Shown here one piece after another: positions 7,621-14,967 of a stretch of 64,000 nucleotides of DNA (within the stretch, counting starts at the first letter, position 1; the number at the start of each line of letters is the position of its first letter). The position numbers and the translations under genes are program-made. This DNA is from a virus. A model generated the notes under the pieces. It saw nothing but the letters and a program-made list of their open reading frames with translations, did no database searches and was not told where the DNA came from. The stretch spans positions 124,001 through 188,000 of the IMG/VR virus record IMGVR_UViG_3300030098_004828, one strand, 5' to 3'.

Positions 7621-8726
7621 CTTTCTAAAGGGTTAAAGTATTTAATTTTATTATTATCAAAATTACTAAGTGCGGAGTTCACCCATTTTACATCTTGAGT
7701 ATTCTTATAACATAATATATGACATGTTGCAGTCTCACTTGGATTAAGTCTTAGCAGCCGACCTATTCTTTGTGCTGACTTACGTTCATTACCATATGCA
7801 TGCATAATAATACCTTGACGTAAATTAGGTATAGTAACTCCTTCACTCAGTTGTAATACACAAGACAGCTTATCTATTCTACCATCACTGAATAACTGTA
7901 AGTTATCTTCTGATGCGGTATTTTTAGAATGATAGCTGTGATTACACATTCTATCTGCTTGTGCTTGTGTATTAGCAAAGACAATACATTTTTCACCTAT
8001 ATTTTTCATCAAACCTTTAGCATATGCTTCTTTAGTAGGATAATCCATCATAGATTTCATTCTCATAATAGAGAGATATTGTCTTTGTTTTGGTGTTTGA
8101 GCATCTCCTAATGCTCCAGTAAAATAACCATAGTCTGCTTTTTCAGAAGTATACCAAAATCCTCCATCTTTTTTAGTTTTCTTAACATTCTTTATTCCTG
8201 ATAATTCTAATTCATGCACTATGATCTGATAATCATTAAGTATATCATTGTCTGCTGCATCATCTACACTAAATGTATATTTAACAGGACAATACTTATT
8301 GACCATCTTTAATTTCTCTCCTAATTTAGGTGGTGTACCAGTTAGTCCCAGTATTCTACCTTTAAATTCAGACAGAAATGTTTCATGTGTTTCCAATAGA
8401 CTATGACATTCATCTAAATAAACTATATCATAATCTTTTGGATTCTTTTTATTTAATGATAAATATGTTGTATAAATTATATGATTTTCTCCTATTTCTG
8501 ATTTACCTAATAGTTCTAGTTCTTTAATCCAAACAGTCATTACTGACCATTTTGGAACAACAACTAATACTCTTATGAATGGATCATATAATTTTAATAA
8601 ATGGTTAATGGCAATTCTTGTTTTACCAACACCCATAGATATACCGAGCGTTGCTCTGTTGTTATTAATTGCTATATCTAAAGCATCTTGTTGTACTTTA
8701 TCTCTTGATATTTCTTTCACTTCCAT
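7617..8726 (-). CDS. SF2 DNA/RNA helicase
   Basis: A 369-residue superfamily 2 helicase. Walker A is SMGVGKTR at 30-37, the DECH box is at 105-108, motif III is TGTP at 129-132 and motif VI is QRIGRLLR at 319-326. CIVFANTQAQADR and LQLSEGVTIPNLRQGI are motifs IV and V. The order is right and the protein is compact, like phage UvsW/RecG-type helicases that act on branched DNA. A role in replication restart or recombination with the RusA-like and Sak4-type proteins is inferred. Confidence 0.85.
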   Translation of the reverse strand: MEVKEISRDKVQQDALDIAINNNRATLGISMGVGKTRIAINHLLKLYDPFIRVLVVVPKWSVMTVWIKELELLGKSEIGENHIIYTTYLSLNKKNPKDYDIVYLDECHSLLETHETFLSEFKGRILGLTGTPPKLGEKLKMVNKYCPVKYTFSVDDAADNDILNDYQIIVHELELSGIKNVKKTKKDGGFWYTSEKADYGYFTGALGDAQTPKQRQYLSIMRMKSMMDYPTKEAYAKGLMKNIGEKCIVFANTQAQADRMCNHSYHSKNTASEDNLQLFSDGRIDKLSCVLQLSEGVTIPNLRQGIIMHAYGNERKSAQRIGRLLRLNPSETATCHILCYKNTQDVKWVNSALSNFDNNKIKYFNPLER

Positions 8727-8794
8727 TTGTTATTTAATATATGTTGACTTATAATAAGTATTGTTACAAGTATTATTACTGCTATTATTTTCAT
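8717..8794 (-). CDS. 25-residue membrane microprotein
   Basis: The start ATG shares one base with the TAA of the gene upstream (TAATG), and its TGA lies eight bases inside the SF2 helicase gene. The sequence MKIIAVIILVTILIIS then a polar tail is one short hydrophobic helix. It has the same design as the other microproteins between 6513 and 7316. Translation is likely from the junctions, but unproven. Confidence 0.5.
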   Translation of the reverse strand: MKIIAVIILVTILIISQHILNNKWK

Positions 8795-9057
8795 TAGTTT
8801 AATCCTATATTATTATCTTTTAATATTCTATGTAATTCTTCATGTTTATCCATTTCTTTAAAGTGTTCTTGAATTTTATCAAGTCTTTCACTTAATTCTT
8901 GTGGTAATACATGCATTTCAAAGTCATTAACTTCATTTATTATATGTAATAAAGTTTCTTGATCTATAATGTCAGGATTATCTGACAAAAACATTGCAAG
9001 ATTATATAAATCTTCTTTTTCTAAATTATTTGCTAAGTATTTAAGTAATTTTATCAT
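8794..9057 (-). CDS. Small acidic helical protein
   Basis: An 87-residue all-helical, Leu- and acid-rich protein (MIKLLKYLANNLEKEDLYNLAMFL ... ELSERLDKIQEHFKEMDKHEELHRIL). No motif is recognisable. It is coupled to the HNH gene upstream by a four-base overlap and to the microprotein downstream by TAATG. An antirepressor, inhibitor or structural adaptor would all fit such a protein; I do not assign a function. Confidence 0.65.
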   Translation of the reverse strand: MIKLLKYLANNLEKEDLYNLAMFLSDNPDIIDQETLLHIINEVNDFEMHVLPQELSERLDKIQEHFKEMDKHEELHRILKDNNIGLN

Positions 9058-9317
9058 ATTCTTTTAATTGAAAATCCTAATTCTTCTGCTTCTATTGGAT
9101 TAAGTTCTATCCAATTGTGGCAGTTTCTACATACTGATAACCAGGTACTTATATCATTATGATATATACCTCTACCTTTTTTATGATGTACATCTGTTGA
9201 TTTATGAGTACATCTAGGTAATGCAGCTTGACACATAGGATAGTCAGTAAGGAATACCCTCCTTAACTTACTATACTTTGCATCAGTTCTCTGCATTTTC
9301 CTAGACTTGCTTTTCAT
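9054..9317 (-). CDS. HNH endonuclease
   Basis: An 87-residue minimal HNH protein. Cys29 and Cys36 pair with CRNC (Cys63, Cys66) to form the structural zinc site. DVHHKKGRG supplies the catalytic His pair (44-45). WLSVCRNCHNWIE gives the closing CxxCH with the usual aromatic residue. The N-terminus is highly basic (MKSKSRKMQR). Phage HNH enzymes nick or cut DNA in packaging, recombination or homing. Here it is tucked tightly into the early operon with overlaps on both sides, so it looks like a resident gene, not a homing intruder. Confidence 0.82.
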   Translation of the reverse strand: MKSKSRKMQRTDAKYSKLRRVFLTDYPMCQAALPRCTHKSTDVHHKKGRGIYHNDISTWLSVCRNCHNWIELNPIEAEELGFSIKRI

Positions 9318-9823
9318 TTTACACTTAAATAGTTTTTTGGTAAAAGTCCTACACTCATAAACTTTAAGATTACATCTTCATAGTTTATACCTAATTCTTG
9401 AAGTGTCATTTTATTCTTATAATCAGGAATATATTCAAATGGCATTTCATATATTTCTTTACCTAATTCTGATTTAGCAAATATACGAAAAATTGGTTGA
9501 ACTTGTTTATAAGAAATAAGTTGTTTAAACTCATTTAAAGTGTTTTGACCCTTCTTCCACACTTTAGTTATTCTTCTCTTTTTATCCCAATGCATTTTAG
9601 ATATTTCATCTTGTTTATACATTTTTAATCCATGTAATATTCTTTTAAATAAGAAATGTTGTTTGGGATTTAGTTTTGAATATACTAATTGTTGTTTAGG
9701 TTCTTTTAGATATAATTGATATTCAGATAATAATCCTAAATATTCATATCTAGCTCTTTTTCTTTGTTCTTCTAATTTATTTAAATGAGGTTGTAATTCA
9801 TCATATTGATCTTGTGTAAGCAT
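9314..9823 (-). CDS. Hypothetical basic helical protein
   Basis: A 169-residue basic, mostly helical protein (LNKLEEQRKRARYEYLGLLSEYQ; KQHFLFKRILHGLKMYKQDEISKMHWDKKRRITKVWKKGQ). The many Lys, Arg and aromatic residues suggest nucleic-acid contact. It is the first gene of the tightly overlapping minus-strand chain that runs down to 6133, and a hairpin terminator lies just upstream. Its leader contains CCACTTAAAAATAGAATA, similar to the leader of the gene at 11727. Family unknown. Confidence 0.68.
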   Translation of the reverse strand: MLTQDQYDELQPHLNKLEEQRKRARYEYLGLLSEYQLYLKEPKQQLVYSKLNPKQHFLFKRILHGLKMYKQDEISKMHWDKKRRITKVWKKGQNTLNEFKQLISYKQVQPIFRIFAKSELGKEIYEMPFEYIPDYKNKMTLQELGINYEDVILKFMSVGLLPKNYLSVK

Positions 9824-9855
9824 AATATTCTATTTTTAAGTGGGTTTGTGAAATA

Positions 9856-9889
9856 GAAAAGGGCAGCCGGTTCCGGATCTGCCCTTCTC
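9856..9889 (-). terminator. Intrinsic terminator hairpin
   Basis: On the plus strand GAAAAGGGCAG (9856-9866) and CTGCCCTTCTC (9879-9889) pair with one mismatch, with a further CCGG-TT-CCGG inside. On the minus strand the hairpin is followed by TTTTCTATTT. It lies after the gene at 9941 and before the gene at 9314, so it probably separates two minus-strand transcripts. Just upstream is a second small palindrome, CTAGTA-TTAT-TACTAG. Confidence 0.72.
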
Positions 9890-9940
9890 AAAAAAATTTA
9901 AACTAGTATTATTACTAGGATCAGTTAAGGTTGATCATTC

Positions 9941-10480
9941 CTATAATTCAAATGTTTCATCTTCTACTTCAACTGCTTCTTCTTTAACAGTTTTAAGTTC
10001 TTCCTTTTCTTTCTTAGACATAGGTTTTTCTTCAGATACATTTGCTGATACTGAAACACCATTTGCTGCTCTTATATCATCACCATTTGTATGAGATATT
10101 AATGCATCTTGTTCAGTTGGATCTAATGTATAGAATGTTCTTCTATATATTGGTTCACCATGTTTGCAACATACTATACCAGTGTCACCAGCATATTTTA
10201 AATCTCTATCAGGATCATTTTCATTAAATGGTTGTAATTGTTCTTTAGTTACAATTTTACCTTCTAATTGTTGACCTGCTGTATAACCTAATGTTGTTAA
10301 GTCTTCCACTTTACCGTGGATTAATGTACTAAGTTGTTTGTTATTTACCCAACCTTGTGTGCTGAATATAACTCTATCTTGTACCATTCTAATGTGACCA
10401 AATTCTGGATTTTTCTTTGATACTCTAATTACGTTGTTTTGTTCATCTGCTTGAACAGTTACTTTACTATTACTAGTCAT
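9941..10480 (-). CDS. Conserved phage protein with acidic SSB-like tail
   Basis: This 179-residue protein contains IRVSKKNPEFGHIRM, STLIHGKVEDLTTLGY, LEGKIVTKEQLQPFNENDPDRDLKYAGDTG and PIYRRTFYTLDP. I recall this pattern as a conserved unknown of Bacteroidetes phages. It ends in VEVEDETFEL, an acidic tail with a hydrophobic tip like the SSB partner-binding peptide. That makes it a second ssDNA-binding candidate beside the protein at 1623. It has its own leader and the hairpin terminator behind it, suggesting strong separate expression. DNA binding is inferred. Confidence 0.7.
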   Translation of the reverse strand: MTSNSKVTVQADEQNNVIRVSKKNPEFGHIRMVQDRVIFSTQGWVNNKQLSTLIHGKVEDLTTLGYTAGQQLEGKIVTKEQLQPFNENDPDRDLKYAGDTGIVCCKHGEPIYRRTFYTLDPTEQDALISHTNGDDIRAANGVSVSANVSEEKPMSKKEKEELKTVKEEAVEVEDETFEL

Positions 10481-10528
10481 GTTTAAAAAATTTTGTGTGT
10501 TAATAAATTGATTGATTAATTGTTGTGA

Positions 10529-10804
10529 TTATATATCATCACGATGGAAATAATTGTCTTCCATTTTTTCTATATCCTTGATTTCATCAAGACTTGGTTC
10601 TCTTTCCTGAAATTCCCATATTTCTGGTTGATCAGGTTTCTCTTTTTTATTATTAGCAAGAGTAGATTTATAAAAAGGATTAGTTATATCTGAAGTGAAT
10701 TCTTTACCAAGACCATTAAGCTCTCTAAAATCTTGATCATCTAATTCAAGATATTGTTCTAGAGACATCTCTATTATTCTGCCATTTGGTAATTGATAAA
10801 TCAT
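10529..10804 (-). CDS. Conserved small acidic phage protein
   Basis: The first ATG gives MIYQLPNGRIIEMSLEQYLELDDQDFRELN (91 residues); a TTG two codons further upstream is possible but unnecessary. Small proteins beginning 'YQLPdGR.i.is.eeYL.ltDed...L' recur in crAss-like and related phages, with no known role. The rest is acidic and polar. I therefore call it conserved but of unknown function. Confidence 0.65.
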   Translation of the reverse strand: MIYQLPNGRIIEMSLEQYLELDDQDFRELNGLGKEFTSDITNPFYKSTLANNKKEKPDQPEIWEFQEREPSLDEIKDIEKMEDNYFHRDDI

Positions 10805-10883
10805 ACGCAAATGTATACTATTTTATTTACTTTACATAGTCAAAAATGTTGACCATTGAATAAATATTATAGTAGTATAGCTA

Positions 10884-11123
10884 TCACTTTACAATAAATT
10901 TTCTACCAATCCTTTTAATATATCCTTTTTCCTTTAATTCTTTAATTTTTCTATGAATTGTTCTTGGATGAACATTACATAAATCTGCTATAGTATTAAT
11001 TGAAGGAAAACAAGTTCTTTCTTTATTACAATAGGTACATATAATAGCATATACACCTTTTGCTTGTATAGATAATTCTGGATCAGTAACTATATCTTTA
11101 TTTACTATTCCAAACCGCTCCAT
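10884..11123 (-). CDS. Winged-helix DNA-binding protein (HTH_36 type)
   Basis: This 79-residue protein is a compact winged helix. IVTDPELSIQAKGVYAIIC is the first helix region, ERTCFPSINTIADLCNVHPRTIHRKIKELKEKGYI gives the helix-turn-helix with the typical 'FPSi.tIA...g.s.rTv.r.i..L...GyI' pattern, and KRIGRKFIVK is the wing. Such domains occur in phage replication initiators and regulators. It overlaps the gene upstream by 19 bases. A regulator of the early module or an origin-binding protein are the two main options. Confidence 0.78.
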   Translation of the reverse strand: MERFGIVNKDIVTDPELSIQAKGVYAIICTYCNKERTCFPSINTIADLCNVHPRTIHRKIKELKEKGYIKRIGRKFIVK

Positions 11124-11533
11124 AATTTTATAATATTAGATCTTTTTACTCTAACTTCTTTAAAGTTAGGCCATCCATCATCTTTAAATCCTATATAAGC
11201 ATTTATTTTGTATTCCGTTGCATAAGGATTGCACTCATCTCTATAATTAGTATCATTCATAATTATACCTTTGATATGCCCTTCTTTATTCATAAGTTTC
11301 TTATCCTTCATTATATCTTCTTCAAATAAATCTTTAAGATCATATTTGTTATCTTTAGGATCAAACCATACTTTATCTTCTTTCTTAAATAGTATATGTT
11401 CTTTTTCATTTACTATCTCATCCATAACTGCTGCTTTTTGATCATCAGAAAGATATGATATCATCATTCTTAGTATAAATTCATCATCTACTGAATCTTT
11501 TATTATCTTATATGTTATTTTATCTATATTCAT
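11105..11533 (-). CDS. Hypothetical protein
   Basis: A 142-residue acidic protein with a helical N-terminus (SVDDEFILRMMISYLSDDQKAAVMDEIVNEKEH) and a strand-rich C-terminus (YKINAYIGFKDDGWPNFKEVRVKRSNI). I recognise no family. It is first in a unit that continues into the winged-helix gene and follows the structured region at 11534-11726, which may act as its leader. Confidence 0.65.
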   Translation of the reverse strand: MNIDKITYKIIKDSVDDEFILRMMISYLSDDQKAAVMDEIVNEKEHILFKKEDKVWFDPKDNKYDLKDLFEEDIMKDKKLMNKEGHIKGIIMNDTNYRDECNPYATEYKINAYIGFKDDGWPNFKEVRVKRSNIIKLWSGLE

Positions 11534-11558
11534 ATGACACTATTTATTAAAAAGGTTT

Positions 11559-11679
11559 GGAGTAAATGCTTTGATTGTAGCACCTAAATTAATTAGTACA
11601 TTTACTCCTTACCTACCCACTCAAATAGAATATACAGTCTCCTGTACACTCATCTTTATCCACTATTATTAAATAGTGG
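11559..11679. other. Inverted-repeat region, possible terminator plus leader RNA
   Basis: The gene-free stretch 11534-11726 has two perfect stems. GGAGTAAATG (11559-11568) pairs with CATTTACTCC (11599-11608). CCACTATT (11660-11667) pairs with AATAGTGG (11672-11679) around a four-base loop. On the minus strand the longer stem is followed by AAACCTTTTT, which resembles a terminator. The region could end the transcript of the gene at 11727, or encode a small RNA. Confidence 0.55.
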
Positions 11680-11726
11680 TATTGTTAGGGTGACACTTAT
11701 GTCTCTTTTAAACTTTATTACTTAAT

Positions 11727-12374
11727 TTATATTTTATAATTTATTATTTGCCATCCCGTTGCTGACCATTCATCACCTACTCTAGTTTCTCTAAATTCTA
11801 AGTGATTAATGTCAACTCCTTTAAACCATTTTCTGAACTTAGACAATATATGTCTATTTTCAGTTATCATATGTATATTTCTTCTATGACCATACATTAC
11901 CATACCTATAGTTTCAGTTCTATCAACTAGTCTTGCACCAAAATCATCAACTTCAATTGATTTACTTTGATCTAATTTGATATGTATGTTACCATTTAAC
12001 TTATAAAGCTTTTTAATGCTATAAACTTTTTTCATATACCATTTAGGTGCATCAAAATTAACCATTACTGACATATCTGTCACACCTTGATTTACATTAT
12101 AATAATATCCTACAAAACCTCCTAAATATTTATTCATTATACTTAATGTAGAATTATTACCTTCATTAGTTAAGTGAATATTTGCTTCATGTCCTTTAAA
12201 TGACTTTCCACGATCTACTCTTAATAAATTTTCAGATACATATTCTGTATTTGTATTACTAGCTTTAGGCATTGGTTTTCTTATTGATTCAGCCAAATCT
12301 GACAGTATTTCTACTGCCAAACTTGGATTTGAATATTTAAAATTATCTTTTTTATTTCCTGTACTTATAAACAT
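11727..12374 (-). CDS. Hypothetical protein
   Basis: A 215-residue protein with a helical start (LAVEILSDLAESIRKPMPK) and then alternating strands (ANIHLTNEGNNSTLSIMNKYLGGFVGYYYNV; MSVMVNFDAPKWYMKKVY; GNIHIKLDQSKSIEVDDFGARL). The C-terminus is basic and aromatic. I do not recognise it. Its leader contains CCACTAAAATAGAATA, shared with the gene at 9314, which may reflect a common promoter. Confidence 0.65.
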   Translation of the reverse strand: MFISTGNKKDNFKYSNPSLAVEILSDLAESIRKPMPKASNTNTEYVSENLLRVDRGKSFKGHEANIHLTNEGNNSTLSIMNKYLGGFVGYYYNVNQGVTDMSVMVNFDAPKWYMKKVYSIKKLYKLNGNIHIKLDQSKSIEVDDFGARLVDRTETIGMVMYGHRRNIHMITENRHILSKFRKWFKGVDINHLEFRETRVGDEWSATGWQIINYKI

Positions 12375-12396
12375 ATTTATTCTATTTTAGTGGTTA

Positions 12397-12594
12397 TTAT
12401 TTTAATTTTTCAGCTACTACATTAAGTGTAAATAAACCTAAAGTTAATAGGCCTACTCCCATTATAAATATTAATACAGATGTCCATGCGTGTATTAATG
12501 AATAAATTAATGCATATATTCCAACACCAATAGATGTTATCATTGCACTTAATACTAGTAAAAACTTGATCATGTTAAAAATTTTATCTTTCAT
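12397..12594 (-). CDS. Small two-helix membrane protein
   Basis: A 65-residue protein with two hydrophobic segments: FLLVLSAMITSIGVGIYALIYSLI and TSVLIFIMGVGLLTLGLFTLNVV. The ends are charged (MKDKIFNMIK; AEKLK). It is followed closely by the gene at 11727 and preceded by another small membrane gene. Holin-like size, but its early-module location argues against lysis. Confidence 0.62.
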   Translation of the reverse strand: MKDKIFNMIKFLLVLSAMITSIGVGIYALIYSLIHAWTSVLIFIMGVGLLTLGLFTLNVVAEKLK

Positions 12595-12606
12595 GGGTTA
12601 ATTATT

Positions 12607-12714
12607 TTATATGGTTAAACTTGCTATTATTATTGCTATATGTATTAATAACATTATAATGTATAATACACATAGTATTGGGTTTTCTTTATACCATCTT
12701 TCAAATTGTTTCAT
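12607..12714 (-). CDS. 35-residue single-helix membrane protein
   Basis: I take MKQFERWYKENPILCVLY as the start, giving a short amphipathic segment plus one long hydrophobic helix rich in Ile and Leu. The same frame is open further upstream to 12873, but that extension crosses the promoter-like element at 12759-12815 and has unrelated composition, so I exclude it. The gene is probably expressed from that element. Confidence 0.55.
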   Translation of the reverse strand: MKQFERWYKENPILCVLYIIMLLIHIAIIIASLTI

Positions 12715-12758
12715 AGGTAATAATACTATACGGTTAGACTTTTTGATTTTAAAAAAAA

Positions 12759-12815
12759 CTGACAAGGTGACGAAGGAACCGCAGGAAGTCAACAACAGGT
12801 GAACGAAGTGAACAC
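12759..12815 (-). promoter_or_regulatory. Promoter-like element, copy 1 of 4
   Basis: On the plus strand the element reads CTGACAAGGTG, then AAGGAACC, then GGTGAACGAAGTGAACACC, which can fold on itself. The minus-strand TTGTCAG lies 45 bases before the ATG at 12714. The same order (ACAAGG box, purine-rich spacer, short GC-richer dyad) appears at 14485, 15147 and 15747, each before a minus-strand gene. It looks like a shared early promoter with an adjacent binding site. Confidence 0.5.
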
Positions 12816-12833
12816 CATAGCAGAAGAAGAGAA

Positions 12834-12956
12834 TTACTCCTCTTCCATATCTTCTAAGATACATTGTTGACAAATATGTACTTCATCACAAGTACATGTC
12901 AATTCAGGATTTATTTTATAGAGTTCATACATAAACTCTGCTTCTTCAAACATCAT
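12834..12956 (-). CDS. 40-residue zinc-finger-like microprotein
   Basis: The frame opens MMFEEAEFMYELYKINPELT and then carries a cluster CTCDEVHICQQCILED, i.e. four Cys and one His within 12 residues, followed by an acidic end MEEE. This can bind zinc and resembles half a RING or knuckle motif. It was recognised by direct reading of the strand. It begins just after the long structured gap. Function is unknown; binding a host regulator would be a reasonable guess. Confidence 0.55.
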   Translation of the reverse strand: MMFEEAEFMYELYKINPELTCTCDEVHICQQCILEDMEEE

Positions 12957-12985
12957 ATGATATAATTTTAAATTATTGATATACT

Positions 12986-13050
12986 GCCGGAACCATTTGC
13001 AGATGTGTATAGCAACGCGCCACTCACTATACTAAATCCGGCTTTGTTTT
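12986..13050 (+). ncRNA. Nested hairpin followed by T-rich tract
   Basis: GCCGGA (12986-12991) pairs with TCCGGC (13037-13042), and inside it GTATAG (13007-13012) pairs with CTATAC (13027-13032). The outer stem is followed on the plus strand by TTTGTTTT, the form of an intrinsic terminator. It is therefore a candidate for the 3' end of a small plus-strand RNA. Only pairing supports this. Confidence 0.35.
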
Positions 13051-13434
13051 AAACAGTTTACTCTGTTATGATAAATAGTACAATGAGTGATGAGCAAACT
13101 ACTCTCATAATGATGACTCTTGGGATTCCCCCTTAGATATTCATTAACCCTATGCAGGTGATTAACCTTTATACTTATACTCAATTAACAATGATTAGTT
13201 GCCAATATCATACATCATATAGCTCTGTTAAGAACTTCATAAGTTGTCAGGGCTTTGAGATATCCCTATAACATTAATGATTTTCAAAGTAAGTTGTTAA
13301 TAAAATTACTTTGTTCATCATACTTCTGCTTATACACTACATACGACAATACAATCATTTGATTATACTATCAGGCATCACACCAAACAGAATGCACTAA
13401 CCCCTTTGAAAAAAAGATTTATTGTGCGACACTC

Positions 13435-13570
13435 AGGATACTGTGGTAGCTAACCGTTGTATCCTTTGTACTATTAATTTTATGTATTGGAATTATATGA
13501 CCAGAGAGATAATATTACACACTTACTATGAAAATATATCAATGTAAGTATACTGACCATTATAATTCCA
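13435..13570. repeat. Cluster of perfect inverted repeats
   Basis: AGGATAC (13435-13441) pairs with GTATCCT (13459-13465). TGGAATTATA (13488-13497) pairs with TATAATTCCA (13561-13570), enclosing a weaker ACTTAC/GTAAGT pair. Two adjacent stem-loops in a region without genes suggest a structured RNA or protein-binding sites. Confidence 0.5.
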
Positions 13571-13625
13571 AATGAGGTTGCGGATACTATTATCCTATAG
13601 AACAAATAACAAATACTACATAGTA

Positions 13626-13790
13626 CTAATACCTATTCTTATGTTTATTCTTTCTTGTATACTTTTTCTTATTACGAACTACTGTATGTGTAGTACAAGA
13701 ACTCTCTATCATCTCTTTAGCCTGTCTTCTACCTGCATTTCTCTTGATTTTATCAATATCTGATTGTTTGAGTGTTATACTTAGTTTCAT
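13626..13790 (-). CDS. 54-residue very basic protein
   Basis: The frame begins MKLSITLKQSDIDKIKRNAG, continues with RRQAKEMIE and ends in a Lys/Arg-rich tail (RNKKKYTRKNKHKNRY). The start has the look of a ribbon-helix-helix strand followed by a helix, and the basic tail would bind nucleic acid. It could be a small transcription regulator. A plus-strand frame of 63 codons overlaps it but has poor composition and is rejected. Confidence 0.58.
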   Translation of the reverse strand: MKLSITLKQSDIDKIKRNAGRRQAKEMIESSCTTHTVVRNKKKYTRKNKHKNRY

Positions 13791-13999
13791 AGCTATATTA
13801 TTAATAATGTGAAGTGAAAATATTTAAGTGGTAAAAAGTGGTAATAATAGACTATTTGAGGTATCATTCAGAAACTTTAACACACAAACAAGAATAAAAC
13901 ACTATAAAATGTGAACACATATCAAATCAATGGAGTGTTGAGGGATTTTGAGTGGATTATTCTTATTTGAGTGGATATTTCATTGGATTAAACCCTGAA
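13791..13999. other. Intergenic region with repeated TATTTGAGTGG motif
   Basis: No gene is seen. TTTTGAGTGGAT (13946-13957) and TATTTGAGTGGAT (13964-13976) are near-tandem, and variants TATTTAAGTGG (from 13821) and CTATTTGAGG (from 13852) lie upstream. The same sequence occurs at 15555 and, inverted, at 11617. It may be a regulator-binding site. Confidence 0.4.
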
Positions 14000-14452
14000 T
14001 TAACAAGGTTTAGTCCAATATAAGTTAGGAACAGGTATTTCATTACCATTTTCATCTAACTTGTTGTTTCCGTTTTCATCTCTTTCTACAACAGGATTGT
14101 CCAAATCTATCATAAAACCTTTTAGGAATTGGTCAGATTGAAACTTGTAGTTTATGTCTGATGGATTAATTGCAACTTTTTTACCTGATGCGTCTTCAGT
14201 GTAAAATGTATGTAATCCATAAACTACTTTACCATTACCACGGTTGAACAACTTAAGTTCTTTACCATCTGCTGTCTTATAAGTGATACCTCCGTCAAAC
14301 ATATCATCAGATGCGAAAGATACATTTCTAACTGTGATTGATTTTGACTTTGGATTATCAGGATAAGAGTGAAAGTATGAACCTGTTGTTGGTACTGTTA
14401 TGTCTTGAGTGTTTGTTTTAGTAGTGTTCTCTACTGTAGAATTGTTTTCCAT
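14000..14452 (-). CDS. Hypothetical protein
   Basis: A 150-residue protein with a Thr/Asn-rich flexible start and a strand-rich body (SITVRNVSFASDDMFDGGITYKTADGKELKLFNRGNGKVVYGLHTFY). The composition suggests a soluble beta protein. LDENGNEIPVPNLYW near the end contains an Asp-x-Asn-Gly turn pattern. Family unknown. It follows the promoter-like element at 14485, 33 bases before the ATG. Confidence 0.65.
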   Translation of the reverse strand: MENNSTVENTTKTNTQDITVPTTGSYFHSYPDNPKSKSITVRNVSFASDDMFDGGITYKTADGKELKLFNRGNGKVVYGLHTFYTEDASGKKVAINPSDINYKFQSDQFLKGFMIDLDNPVVERDENGNNKLDENGNEIPVPNLYWTKPC

Positions 14453-14484
14453 AATATTTAATTTAGTTTAATTTATATCATTAT

Positions 14485-14560
14485 TGAACAAGGTGGATAG
14501 GAAGAGAAGAGCGAACGCAGTGAGCTGGAACGGAGCGAAGCGGAGTGACAGATGTAGTAC
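14485..14560 (-). promoter_or_regulatory. Promoter-like element, copy 2 of 4
   Basis: TGAACAAGGTGG is followed on the plus strand by purine-rich sequence and two short imperfect dyads, GAGCGAACGCAGTGAGC and GGAGCGAAGCGGAGTGAC. These GC-richer blocks stand out in AT-rich DNA. The minus-strand box TTGTTCA is followed after seven bases by TATAAATT, which could be the -10 side. From 14561 to 14645 I see only G/A-rich sequence. Confidence 0.5.
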
Positions 14561-14645
14561 AAATACCACAGTGATAATAGTAATGATAGTGAGAAGTGGG
14601 TGGGTAATAATGTAGGGTGGGATAATTAAAAGGAAGAAAGCCCAA

Positions 14646-14903
14646 TTATGAGCTTCCGTCCTTATCTTTAACTTTTGCTTTAATCTCTTTACCTAACATA
14701 AGGTCTTTAACAAGCAATTCTTTATTAATCTCCATTTTAGCTTTGGCAATTAATAACTGTTGTCTTTTAGATTTGATAGTTTTTGTAATATCTTCTATTT
14801 TCCATTCAGCCTTCTCAAGCTTTGCAAGTTTTAATTTTGCTTGTAATAATTTAATATTTTGTTCAATAGCAGTAATGTTAGTATAGTCATAATAATAATC
14901 CAT
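14646..14903 (-). CDS. Small coiled-coil protein
   Basis: An 85-residue protein that starts MDYYYDYTNITAIEQNI and then forms a continuous charged helix with Leu, Ile and Ala spaced as heptads (KLLQAKLKLAKLEKAEWKIEDITKTIKS). It would dimerise. No family is recognised. It begins right after the terminator at 14934-14967. Confidence 0.62.
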   Translation of the reverse strand: MDYYYDYTNITAIEQNIKLLQAKLKLAKLEKAEWKIEDITKTIKSKRQQLLIAKAKMEINKELLVKDLMLGKEIKAKVKDKDGSS

Positions 14904-14933
14904 AATAATAATAATTTAAGTTTATAAATAAAG

Positions 14934-14967
14934 AAAAAAAACCAGCTACTATTTCTTCACTGGTTTT
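14934..14967 (-). terminator. Intrinsic terminator of the 55-residue gene
   Basis: On the minus strand AAAACCAG pairs with CTGGTTTT and is followed by a run of T. The stem includes the stop region of the gene at 14949. It separates that gene from the coiled-coil gene at 14646. Confidence 0.68.

Larger units (their letters stand above)
12957..13625. other. Gene-poor structured region
   Basis: About 670 bases without a convincing gene on either strand; the longest frames are short and lack sensible composition. Inverted repeats are frequent and described separately at 12986-13042 and 13435-13570. Another perfect one is CAAAGTAA (13285-13292) with TTACTTTG (13306-13313). The region could encode small RNAs or act as a replication or regulatory locus. 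I see no tRNA. Confidence 0.5.

Noticed and set aside
9054-9317. HNH gene as a homing endonuclease insertion
   Set aside because: It overlaps both neighbours by four bases and has matching composition, so it looks like a resident operon gene.
12715-12873. N-terminal extension of the 35-residue membrane gene
   Set aside because: The extra codons cross a repeated promoter-like element and a structured dyad, and their composition differs from the rest.
13435-13465. Seven-base stem resembling a tRNA acceptor
   Set aside because: The enclosed loop is only 17 bases and there are no anticodon or T-arm features.
13572-13763. Plus-strand open frame of 63 codons with hydrophobic stretches
   Set aside because: The opposite strand holds a better basic-protein frame (13626-13790), and all neighbouring genes run on the minus strand.
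14500-14560. Possible CRISPR-like repeats in the GCGAAGCGGAG region
   Set aside because: The units are short, imperfect and not regularly spaced; they fit dyads of a regulatory element better.
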